A stretch of DNA of 8,542 nt from Bacteroidales bacterium (lineage in GTDB: Bacteria; Bacteroidota; Bacteroidia; Bacteroidales; JAADJA01): contig JAIORT010000824.1 in the NCBI GenBank assembly GCA_021107975.1, positions 1-8,542 of the forward strand. Direction: 5' to 3'. A model generated the notes under the pieces. The model was not told where the DNA came from, searched no databases, and worked only from the letters and a program-made list of their open reading frames with translations. The translations under genes and the position numbers were made by a program. Each line of letters opens with the position of its first letter. Within the stretch, counting starts at the first letter, position 1. Positions 1 to 7,246 of this stretch are shown piece after piece.

Positions 1-44
1 TTAAAGAATAATTAAGAATGTAAAATACATGTAACTACCAAGGC

Positions 45-365
45 TTATCTGACTAATGTAACCGTTCCCTGTTTTTGCGGAGTTTCACTTTGGAAAGTTG
101 AGCCATTCCATACGGAGCCGTCTTTGAACAAACCACTTGCTCTCCAAATATACATACCCTCCGGCATAAGTCTGCCTTCATAATATCCATCCCAGCTTTC
201 AACCGGACTGCCGGTGTTGTCTAATTTATCCGATTCCCAAAGTAAATTACCTCTTAAATCGAATACTTGCACCTGGTATTCAGACAGGTTTACTCCCTTC
301 GGAATAAACCTGCTTATCTCAGAGTTTGGATTGTTGGGTGAGAAAGCAGTAGGGAAATATAATCC
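45..365 (-). other. CHU_C-type C-terminal sorting domain of the PKD protein
   Basis: This is about the last 106 residues of the PKD protein. The landmarks are the opening FPTAFSPNNPN motif, the central strand QVQVFDLRGNLLWES, the SWDG turn (residues 1175-1178), the PEGMYIWRA strand and the terminal GTVTLVR. This layout is characteristic of the gliding-motility-associated C-terminal domain family, which directs proteins through the type IX secretion system in Bacteroidota (type B signal). The secretion genes themselves are not in this window. Confidence 0.85.
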
Positions 366-3300
366 TCTGAAAAACACTAAAAGCTTATACCTGCTCGTGT
401 CGCTACAATTATATTCATTGTATGAAACCAATGTTATAATATAAGTACTGTCCTCTTCATATACTTCAATCGGATTTATTACTTCAGAAGTATTGCCGTT
501 ACCGAAATCCCATAAATAATGATTTGCATATATTGACTGGTTAGTAAACTTAGTTCGCCCTTGCACATCTCCATAATCAGGAATAAGCTCAAAACTGCTG
601 AATGGAATTGGATAAACAAGAATATTCATTTTGTTTTCTTTTGGACAACCATAACTGCTGGCAACCATAGTTACTTCATAATTCATTATTCGAGTGTAAG
701 TATGCTCAGGATAAGGCTCAATTGATGTTGAATCATCATAGGGATCGCCAAAATCCCAAAACCAGGATGTAATTTTAATTTCTGTACTGTCGTAATCGGG
801 TATGAAGTGTGCGGGTGAATTAAGGCAATTATTTTCTACATGGAATTGAATATCCGGTGCAAAACTCACATGAGTTTTATTAGTTATCGTATCAAAGCAT
901 CCATGAGCCGTTGTAATCTCTAAAAATACATTATATTCTCCTATATTAGTATATTTGTGGGTAGGATTTTGAGCCGTACTGGTATAACCATCATCAAAAT
1001 CCCAAAACCAGGATGTGATAGCATTTCCAATGTCGGTATAAGAAGAATCGATAAATTTTGTATTAGTTCCTAAGCACACACCCTCACTGCTGAAATCGGC
1101 AATCGGCTGTGAAAAGATATTAATCCCTTTTATTATGGTATCGCTTACAGGATTACCAAATAACACTGCTGTAATAATAAGCTTAACATTGTAAACCCCT
1201 ATTGTATTATAATAATGAGTGAGAGTGTCAGCTTTTTCAATATAAGCTGTGTCTGTTCCATCACCAAAATCCCAATACCAGGTTTCAATCGGAGCGGAAA
1301 CAGGGCTATACGAATTATCGTAAAAGGAAGTTGTATCTCCAAAACAAACACCTGTTGTATTATAATCTGCCATAAGAGATTTTCCAACATAAATTAATTT
1401 TGTAATATCATGAGTTCCGCCAAATTTATCAAAAACTTCATGCCTTACACTATAATAACCCTCCTCGGGATAACCATCATAATACGGATCCTTTAGGATT
1501 GAAGTATCATTGGTAACTAAGAGATTACCAAAATCCCAAAACCAGCCAACTATTATTGAATCAGGTATTGATGAGTCATAAAATTGAGTTTCCAGATCTA
1601 CATTTGATAAATAATAAAAATCAGCACAGGGAAGAGCAGTTATTATAATCGAATTACAAATCGTATCTGTACAGCCGTTAATAGCTGTTACAATAAGACA
1701 TATATTATATATTCCGGCTTCGCTATAAGTATGAACCACAGGATTAGGATTCATCATAGTGGTTCCGTCTCCAAAATCCCAGAATCTGGTAAAGATAGGC
1801 GAGCCGTGCGGAACAGATAGGTCTTCAAAAGTAATTTCAAATCCAACCGGTACGGTATCAGGCAAAGTAAACACCGCTTCCGGAAGTGAGTCAACAACTA
1901 TTGTGTTAATAATTGTATCAGCACACCCAACAATATTAGCGGCAACAAGTCTGACATCAAAAAGCCCGGAATGAGTAAATAAATGAGAAGGATTCATTAA
2001 ATTTGAAACATTATCAGGTCCTGAGGCAGGATCATCAAAATTCCACTCCCAATAAAGCACTTCCACTCCCTGTGTATCTGTTTCATTAATAAAATATGTT
2101 GAATCCCCGAAACAGCTCTGGCTAACGCTAAATACCGGAGCAAGGGTATCAATAATCCGGATTGTATCAATTTTTATAGCAGAAGCACATCCGTTGGAAT
2201 TAATAACCAAAAGTTTTAGTTCATACTCACCATGTTGAATGTAAATATAACATGGATTCTCTTCAAAAGAGAAGCCCCCATCCCCAAAATGCCATACCCA
2301 TTGAGTGATAGAGTCACTGTTAGCTATTGAATTATCAAAAAAGCAAACTTCCTGACCGGTACATGCCGAATCGGGAGCTATAAAATCAGCAACCGGTAAT
2401 GAATCAACTCTGACTTCGTGTTCTATACTGTCGGCACAACCGATTGTATTAAAAACTATCAGGGTTGCAGTATCAACACCGGCAATACTATATAAATGTT
2501 TAGGGTTATATTCATTTGAATAGTACCCATCGCCAAAATCCCAAAATACAGAATCTATTTCATAAATATTATAACTTGAAGTGTTGTGAAATTGGGTAGA
2601 GTCGCCAAAACAAACCGTATCAGACCAAAAATCGGCAACCGGAGTTTCAATTTCAACTTGCTTTGTCGTATCATCTATACAGCCATGGTTATTCTGTACA
2701 GTTAGGATTACCTCATAAATACCATTTGATAAAAAAAGATGACCGGGGTTTTGGTCAGTAGAAGTACCTGTACCACCAAAATCCCAAAACCACGAAATTA
2801 TAAAATCAGCGTTAGCAATAGATTCATCGAAAAAAAATGTGGTATCTCCTGAACACGGGTTTGTATATGTGAAATTTGCTTCAGGCAAAAAATCAACCAT
2901 AATATCATGATTTGTTGAGTCTATACAACCTATATCATTTGTAACTATCAGTTTTACATCATGCAGACCGGCGGTATTAAACAGATGGGTTGGATTTTGG
3001 GTATTATCCGTACCTCCGTCATCATATTTCCAAAGCCATTTATGAATCGGTGAAAATATAGTAAAGGATGTATCATAAAACTGGGTTGAATTGCCAAAAC
3101 AAACAGTGTCAGCCCAAAAACCTGCAATGGGGTTTTCAACCGTTACTTGCCGTGTCGTATCATCTGTACATCCGAAATTATTGGTTACAATTAACTCAAC
3201 GTTATACACACCACTATTTAGAAAAACATTTTTCGGGTCTTTCTGGGTTGAAAAATTACCGTCGTCAAAATCCCATGACCATGATACCAATGAATCGGAA

Positions 3301-3719
3301 TTTGCCTGAGATGCGTCAAAGAAAAAAGATGTATCGTTACAACACCCAAGACTATAAGTATAACTCGATAAGGGATAGTAATAAGAAATTGTATCAGTTA
3401 CAGTAGTATCGCAACCTGAATTGTGATAAAGGGTTAATGATACATAATATTCTCCTTCAGTTGTATAAGTATGTGTAGTATCATACGGCGAAATTTTCAT
3501 AATACCACTAATTCCATCTCCGAAATCCCATAACACACTATCAATTGAACCACTGATAACATTCGAATTATTAAAAAATTTCAGGCTGTCGCACTCTTGA
3601 TTATAATTAAAATCAGGTTTAACCTGACATTGTGTAAATGCCTTGGTACCGGTTATCAATAAAATGACAACCAGAAAAATTATCTTTTTCAATTTTAAAC
3701 TACAATTATTACTAACCAT
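45..3719 (-). CDS. Secreted multi-PKD-repeat protein with CHU_C (type B T9SS) C-terminal domain
   Basis: A 1224-residue protein probably exported by Sec and then by the type IX secretion system to the cell surface. The N-terminus has a signal peptide: Lys at 9, 11 and 12, a hydrophobic core at about 13-23, and probable cleavage near 27-30. Thirteen PKD-type beta-sandwich repeats of about 80 residues follow (about 34-1116), each marked by a variant of the W-x-F-G/D-D-G motif (for example WDFGDG at 64-69, 393-398 and 647-652). Residues about 1119-1224 form a gliding-motility-associated C-terminal domain: it opens with PTAFSPNNPN and ends GTVTLVR, as type B sorting domains do. PKD arrays usually act as spacers or adhesion stalks. 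No catalytic domain is visible, so an adhesin or matrix role is an inference. Only one Met precedes the signal peptide. The TlpA-like gene ends 98 bases upstream, and no clear promoter is seen in that gap, so co-transcription is possible. Confidence 0.93.
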   Translation of the reverse strand: MVSNNCSLKLKKIIFLVVILLITGTKAFTQCQVKPDFNYNQECDSLKFFNNSNVISGSIDSVLWDFGDGISGIMKISPYDTTHTYTTEGEYYVSLTLYHNSGCDTTVTDTISYYYPLSSYTYSLGCCNDTSFFFDASQANSDSLVSWSWDFDDGNFSTQKDPKNVFLNSGVYNVELIVTNNFGCTDDTTRQVTVENPIAGFWADTVCFGNSTQFYDTSFTIFSPIHKWLWKYDDGGTDNTQNPTHLFNTAGLHDVKLIVTNDIGCIDSTNHDIMVDFLPEANFTYTNPCSGDTTFFFDESIANADFIISWFWDFGGTGTSTDQNPGHLFLSNGIYEVILTVQNNHGCIDDTTKQVEIETPVADFWSDTVCFGDSTQFHNTSSYNIYEIDSVFWDFGDGYYSNEYNPKHLYSIAGVDTATLIVFNTIGCADSIEHEVRVDSLPVADFIAPDSACTGQEVCFFDNSIANSDSITQWVWHFGDGGFSFEENPCYIYIQHGEYELKLLVINSNGCASAIKIDTIRIIDTLAPVFSVSQSCFGDSTYFINETDTQGVEVLYWEWNFDDPASGPDNVSNLMNPSHLFTHSGLFDVRLVAANIVGCADTIINTIVVDSLPEAVFTLPDTVPVGFEITFEDLSVPHGSPIFTRFWDFGDGTTMMNPNPVVHTYSEAGIYNICLIVTAINGCTDTICNSIIITALPCADFYYLSNVDLETQFYDSSIPDSIIVGWFWDFGNLLVTNDTSILKDPYYDGYPEEGYYSVRHEVFDKFGGTHDITKLIYVGKSLMADYNTTGVCFGDTTSFYDNSYSPVSAPIETWYWDFGDGTDTAYIEKADTLTHYYNTIGVYNVKLIITAVLFGNPVSDTIIKGINIFSQPIADFSSEGVCLGTNTKFIDSSYTDIGNAITSWFWDFDDGYTSTAQNPTHKYTNIGEYNVFLEITTAHGCFDTITNKTHVSFAPDIQFHVENNCLNSPAHFIPDYDSTEIKITSWFWDFGDPYDDSTSIEPYPEHTYTRIMNYEVTMVASSYGCPKENKMNILVYPIPFSSFELIPDYGDVQGRTKFTNQSIYANHYLWDFGNGNTSEVINPIEVYEEDSTYIITLVSYNEYNCSDTSRYKLLVFFRGLYFPTAFSPNNPNSEISRFIPKGVNLSEYQVQVFDLRGNLLWESDKLDNTGSPVESWDGYYEGRLMPEGMYIWRASGLFKDGSVWNGSTFQSETPQKQGTVTLVR
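372..3620 (-). repeat. Array of 13 PKD repeats, recurring at the DNA level
   Basis: The repeats fall at about residues 34-112, 115-194, 198-277, 280-357, 360-438, 442-522, 528-608, 614-695, 698-778, 783-868, 872-951, 955-1035 and 1040-1116. On the plus strand the W-F-W-D-F-G core recurs as ccaaaatcccaaaacca or close variants at 748, 994, 1528, 2776 and elsewhere, with a 22-base identity between 749-770 and 995-1016. Most of the rest of each unit has diverged, so this is an old protein-level array with a few conserved DNA patches. Repeat 9 is the most divergent: its core is WDFGNL, it has an insertion after the core, and it lacks the cysteine pair seen in most other repeats. Confidence 0.9.
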
Positions 3720-3817
3720 TTTCCCTTTTATCTTATTCTTAAACAGATTAATTATTCAGATTGTATACGTTTTAAAACAAATTATGTTATATAAAATTTC
3801 TAATTATTAAGACCTTA
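3720..3817 (-). other. Gap between the TlpA-like gene and the PKD gene
   Basis: This 98-base, very AT-rich spacer has no hairpin with a T-tract and no clear TAnnTTTG box. It contains a palindrome GTTTTAAAAC (3769-3778) next to GTATAC (3763-3768). The absence of a terminator and of a clear promoter is compatible with read-through from the TlpA-like gene into the PKD gene. Confidence 0.4.
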
Positions 3818-5269
3818 TTATTCACTGCCGGGTTGCTTTTTTTTATGATAATTTACAAGAAAAGTACGCAGTTGCTCCGTATTTAACCGCTTAGCAATAA
3901 TATTCTTTTCCCTGTCGAGCAAAAACAACGTCGGTGTCATCCTGATATCGTACAAATCATGATAATCGGGTGTGATACTCCGGGTACCATTTACATTAAT
4001 CCAGCTTAAATCATATTCCTTTATATGCTTCTTCCATTTTGTTAAAGATGTATCGGTACATACGGAAAAAACTTCCAATCCTAAATCATTATCTTCATAC
4101 CATGCTTTAAGTTCTTTTATCTCACCCTTGCAATGACCGCAATCCAATTCATAGAACATAACTACGATGTATTGCGCAGGAACATGATGTAACGAAAGAA
4201 ACGTTCCGTTTGTGTCAACAAGAATAAGTTCGGGAGCTGTTTTCCTAATCAGTACGGGACGAATGGCATCGGCACGTTTTGTCAGGCTTTTTACAACACT
4301 CGAATCAGCCCAATAGGCTTCTCCTTTTGCATAATAGTTATCCACCATGTGAACAAATATCTCATCAAATCCCATTATTTTTGAAGTTTCGTATTTATAA
4401 GTAAGATACCATACGGTATATTTGAATGTCTCATTATTCGGACGTGTTTTAGCAATAAATATGTCCGCCTCTTTAACTATGGTATCAGGGTGCCGGTACA
4501 GTACTTTTGTAAAATATTGTTCCAGCTTTCTGTGAAACATAGGGGTTCGTAACAACCGATCATCCGATACATCAAAATCGTCCCAGTAGTGCTGCTTATA
4601 ATATTGATATACATAAACAGAATCCTCCCTGCCGTTTTCTAATAGAGGAACATCCTTTATTTCCGGTTCTTTCATGGCTTTAAATATCACCGTAACGAAA
4701 CTCTCAGGATGTTCATCAATGATTTTCAGCTTATAATCACCCAATTCTTTATTCAATTCATCTATCAGAAGATTTATAGCTGCAAGGGAATCGGGTTGTT
4801 CCTTGAATTTATTTAATGATTTTTTTAAAGATTCTATTTCTCTATGCTTTGCAGTATTAAAATTGATATAATTAAAAAACAAAGTATTATTTTCAGAGCC
4901 TTTGAATTTTATTTTGCCTGAAATATCAGAAATATCAGAAGTAACCTCAAACTTCTGTTCCTTATCTATTATCATTTCAAAAAGCCGGTTGTTGCTTTGC
5001 CCCGCAACAATATAAATACCTCCTTGTAAGGCAGAATCGCCCTCAAAAACAAACCAGCCCTTTTTATCAACGAAAGCAGTATCTGCAAGATAGGTTTTGT
5101 CCCCATAGTAATTGGCAAGATAACAAACTGAATCAGCTATTCCGCTAATTTGAATTTTAATTTTGTATCCATCAGAAGCGGCTATTGAATGACTGGAATA
5201 AAGAAACAGTGTAATAAGGAATATAGGGAAAATCTGAAGCTTTGGTTTTATATATTTTTCCCCCAACAT
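3818..5269 (-). CDS. Periplasmic TlpA-like thioredoxin-fold protein (DUF4369/DUF5106-type) with CGHC site
   Basis: A 483-residue exported thiol-disulfide oxidoreductase-like protein. Residues 1-32 form a signal peptide with basic residues before a hydrophobic stretch at about 12-24. Residues about 34-115 resemble the DUF4369 beta-sandwich domain, and about 125-320 the helical DUF5106-type region found in Bacteroidota TlpA relatives. Residues about 343-478 form the thioredoxin/AhpC-TSA fold, with redox motif Cys377-Gly-His-Cys380 and the expected cis-proline at Met444-Thr-Pro446. CGHC is the dithiol of eukaryotic protein disulfide isomerase, so oxidation or isomerisation of exported proteins is as plausible as reduction. 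The start was chosen at 5269: it begins exactly at a signal peptide and a -7 promoter box lies just upstream. The frame stays open to a GTG at 5398, but that adds 43 residues rich in Cys ahead of the signal peptide. The downstream neighbour is the Cys-containing PKD protein. Confidence 0.85.
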   Translation of the reverse strand: MLGEKYIKPKLQIFPIFLITLFLYSSHSIAASDGYKIKIQISGIADSVCYLANYYGDKTYLADTAFVDKKGWFVFEGDSALQGGIYIVAGQSNNRLFEMIIDKEQKFEVTSDISDISGKIKFKGSENNTLFFNYINFNTAKHREIESLKKSLNKFKEQPDSLAAINLLIDELNKELGDYKLKIIDEHPESFVTVIFKAMKEPEIKDVPLLENGREDSVYVYQYYKQHYWDDFDVSDDRLLRTPMFHRKLEQYFTKVLYRHPDTIVKEADIFIAKTRPNNETFKYTVWYLTYKYETSKIMGFDEIFVHMVDNYYAKGEAYWADSSVVKSLTKRADAIRPVLIRKTAPELILVDTNGTFLSLHHVPAQYIVVMFYELDCGHCKGEIKELKAWYEDNDLGLEVFSVCTDTSLTKWKKHIKEYDLSWINVNGTRSITPDYHDLYDIRMTPTLFLLDREKNIIAKRLNTEQLRTFLVNYHKKKQPGSE

Positions 5270-5285
5270 TATTTTTGTGTTTCTG

Positions 5286-5313
5286 CAAAAGTACAAATAT
5301 TTGAAACAACAAA
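5286..5313 (-). promoter_or_regulatory. Bacteroidota-type promoter for the TlpA-like gene
   Basis: Reading the minus strand, TACTTTTG (5293-5286) fits the -7 consensus TAnnTTTG and is followed by C. A TTTG at 5313-5310 could be the -33 element, but the 16-base spacer is shorter than the usual 19-20. The start codon at 5269 lies 16 bases past the -7 box, implying a very short A-rich leader (CAGAAACACAAAAATA) without Shine-Dalgarno. Its position inside the longer open frame argues for the 5269 start. Confidence 0.55.
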
Positions 5314-5394
5314 TGCAGGTTCGCAAAATAATTCCTTGCTTTATATTATGCACAGGCGGGCATTTTACAGAGTTATATGAAATACACACTGGAT

Positions 5395-6603
5395 TCACTT
5401 TTTTTTACGTCCATGCAAACCAATGGTAGCCAAACCGCCCTTTGAAGTTTCTTTGTATAAACTTGGCAAATCATGTCCGGTTTGTTCCATAACTTCAACA
5501 ACATTATCAAAAGGCACCATGTGTCTTCCATCAGAATGAATTGCATATAAGGCAGAATCAAAAGCTCTTTGTGCACCAAATGCATTTCTTTCAATACAAG
5601 GCACCTGCACCAATCCTGCAATAGGATCACAAGTTAAACCCAGATGATGCTCTAAACCAGAAGAAGCTGCATATTCTATTTGATAAGTAGTACCACACAA
5701 TAGCTGTGTAACCGCTGCAGCAGCCATAGAGCAAGCAGTTCCCACTTCACCCTGACAACCAACCTCGGCACCCGAAATCGAAGCATTTTCTTTAACTAAA
5801 TTCCCTACTAATCCTGCTACTGCCAAAGCTTTTAATATTCTTTTCTCAGAAATACCGTATTTTTTATAGAACAAATATAGTACGGCAGGCAGAATACCGG
5901 AAGAACCACAGGTTGGCGCAGTAACCACCTTGCCGGCAGCTGCATTCTCCTCTGATACAGCTAATGCATAGGCAAATAAAAAAGTGTCATCTTCGGCAAA
6001 TTTATTTTGCATATTGGCTTTTACGTAGTACGATGGTGCTTTTCTTCTAAGTTTTAATACACCAGGCAGTGTTCCATCTGCCTCAAGCCCTCTGTAAATA
6101 GCATCTTTCATAGTATCCCAAACCTCTTTCATATAATCAATTATAGATTCACCCTCAATTTCAAGAACGTACTCCCACAATGTACCTCCATTTTTTTCCA
6201 GGTAAGTTATTATATCAGCCATAGTTGTTTGTGGATAAATATTCTCTACTTTTGATTCACTATCCTTATCCATGATTTCACCACCACCAATACTATATAC
6301 TTCCCACTCATTCAGTTTTTCACCATATTTATCATAGGCTTCAAATATCATCCCGTTGGGATGAAGTGGTAAATATTTATTATTTTCCCAGATGATTTCA
6401 GTGGGTTTTGGTAATGTTTTCAGAATAATGTAATCTGTCATGTGCCCTTTGCCGGTCAATGCCAGGCTACCATGCAAATATACCTTAAATAAATCGGCAT
6501 CAAGATTTTTTTTAGCAAAGATTTCCGCAGCTTTTCTGGGACCAATTGTATGGCTACTTGATGGTCCGTTTCCTATTTTAAATATCTTAGTTATTGATTC
6601 CAT
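5395..6603 (-). CDS. sdaA: L-serine ammonia-lyase (L-serine dehydratase), iron-sulfur, single chain
   Basis: Cytoplasmic [4Fe-4S] enzyme that deaminates L-serine to pyruvate and ammonia. At 402 residues it contains both the N-terminal beta domain (about 1-150; GPSSSHTIGP at 13-22) and the C-terminal alpha domain (about 165-400; TAPTCGSSG at 228-236, GNLVKENASISGAEVGCQGE from 267, CDPIAG at 325-330). It is therefore the fused single-chain form. Cys283, Cys325 and Cys336 have the spacing (42 and 11) of the three cluster ligands described for the Legionella enzyme, so they are the probable ligands here. The C-terminus is GLHGRKKK and lacks the terminal cysteine of well-studied relatives. The stop TGA directly follows an A8-G run. 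It sits alone between the RNA-binding pair and the TlpA-like gene, with its own candidate promoter, and has no transporter partner in the window. Confidence 0.93.
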   Translation of the reverse strand: MESITKIFKIGNGPSSSHTIGPRKAAEIFAKKNLDADLFKVYLHGSLALTGKGHMTDYIILKTLPKPTEIIWENNKYLPLHPNGMIFEAYDKYGEKLNEWEVYSIGGGEIMDKDSESKVENIYPQTTMADIITYLEKNGGTLWEYVLEIEGESIIDYMKEVWDTMKDAIYRGLEADGTLPGVLKLRRKAPSYYVKANMQNKFAEDDTFLFAYALAVSEENAAAGKVVTAPTCGSSGILPAVLYLFYKKYGISEKRILKALAVAGLVGNLVKENASISGAEVGCQGEVGTACSMAAAAVTQLLCGTTYQIEYAASSGLEHHLGLTCDPIAGLVQVPCIERNAFGAQRAFDSALYAIHSDGRHMVPFDNVVEVMEQTGHDLPSLYKETSKGGLATIGLHGRKKK

Positions 6604-6776
6604 AAAAAGGGTTTATTAATAAAAGTATAAAGCTAACAATAGCTGAAATCCTTATATTATTTCCGGCTCAATAAACAAAGATAGGTATAAAAATAGTTTT
6701 AAGATGCAGGATAGCATGATTAAAGGCACCCGTATGGGCGACAGAGCATGATACAAAAGTCAGGCAGGGGTTTACT
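6604..6776 (-). other. Intergenic region between the cold-shock gene and sdaA
   Basis: This 173-base gap holds the candidate sdaA -7 box and its leader. The part next to the cold-shock gene (about 6715-6775) is more G-rich than its surroundings and carries a short CCC-GTAT-GGG inverted repeat (6729-6738) and a direct repeat AGCATGAT (6713-6720, 6745-6752). There is no T-tract after the inverted repeat, so it is not a convincing terminator. No open frame of interest is present. Confidence 0.5.
6676..6683 (-). promoter_or_regulatory. Candidate -7 box for sdaA
   Basis: TATCTTTG on the minus strand matches TAnnTTTG, about 72 bases before the sdaA start codon. No convincing -33 TTG/TTTG is seen 19-21 bases upstream, so the call rests on the -7 element alone. 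The predicted leader is about 65 nt and ends in an AT-rich run before ATG. Confidence 0.4.
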
Positions 6777-7229
6777 CTATTTAAAAAGTTTTACCTGTAT
6801 TGCAGTAGGCCCCTTTTTTCCCATTTCTACTTCAAACCTAACAACATTACCTTCCTTTATATCTTCAAGTAAATTATTTGCATGTACAAAAACACTTTCC
6901 TTTGTTTCCGAATCTTTTATAAATCCATAACCTTTCGAATCGTTAAAAAAGGATACTATTCCCTTTCTTATGGGATCAAGGCTTTGTGCAGAATCGCGAT
7001 TAGGTATCCCAATTTCGATATCTTCTAATTTAATATCCTTCTTTTTATTGGGATCAGGAGGAGTCGAAGTTATCATTCCATTTTCGTCCACATAGGCAAT
7101 CATGTCGTCCAGGCTGCTTTTTTTCTCGTTTTCTTTCCTGGCCAACCTCTTCTTCTCTTTTTCTTTTCTCTTTTTCTCTTTTTTGTTTTTTACATCCTTT
7201 TTATTGAATGTTTCTTGCGATCTACCCAT
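6777..7229 (-). CDS. Cold-shock-domain RNA-binding protein with Lys/Glu-rich N-terminal extension
   Basis: A 150-residue cytoplasmic nucleic-acid-binding protein. The C-terminal 63 residues (about 88-150) are a cold-shock OB fold with RNP1 at KGYGFI (99-104) and RNP2 at VFVHA (113-117). The usual KWFN strand is SFFND here, keeping aromatics at 94-95. Residues about 8-37 are almost entirely Lys, Arg, Glu and Asn, probably disordered or helical, and able to bind RNA nonspecifically. Residues about 38-85 form an acidic, proline-containing linker. Proteins of this length and layout are common in Bacteroidota and are distinct from the 65-70-residue CspA type. It starts 17 bases after the RRM gene ends and so is almost certainly in the same transcript. 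The role is RNA chaperone or post-transcriptional regulator, inferred from the domain. It ends with TAG. Confidence 0.9.
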   Translation of the reverse strand: MGRSQETFNKKDVKNKKEKKRKEKEKKRLARKENEKKSSLDDMIAYVDENGMITSTPPDPNKKKDIKLEDIEIGIPNRDSAQSLDPIRKGIVSFFNDSKGYGFIKDSETKESVFVHANNLLEDIKEGNVVRFEVEMGKKGPTAIQVKLFK

Positions 7230-7246
7230 AAATTAATTGTACTTTA

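Noticed and set aside
18..30. ATGTA-AAA-TACAT inverted repeat just after the PKD gene stop
   Set aside because: A 5-bp AT-rich stem with a 3-base loop and no proper T-run is too weak to call as a terminator.
1215..1974. Plus-strand open frames opposite the PKD gene
   Set aside because: They are antisense to a clearly coding repeat array, show no domain pattern, and arise from the biased codons of the repeats.
748..3300. Recurring ccaaaatcccaaaacca motif as a CRISPR-like or regulatory repeat
   Set aside because: Spacing is irregular and always in phase with the PKD tryptophan core, so it reflects protein repeats.
3763..3778. GTATAC and GTTTTAAAAC palindromes before the PKD gene
   Set aside because: They are short AT-rich palindromes in AT-rich spacer, and no regulator gene is nearby to link them to.
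5373..5630. Minus-strand open frame overlapping the end of sdaA
   Set aside because: It runs in the wrong frame through the conserved sdaA C-terminal domain and has no recognisable motif.
6713..6752. Direct repeat AGCATGAT and a CCC-GTAT-GGG inverted repeat downstream of the cold-shock gene
   Set aside because: The units are 8 and 3 bases; such matches occur by chance, and neither is followed by a T-tract.
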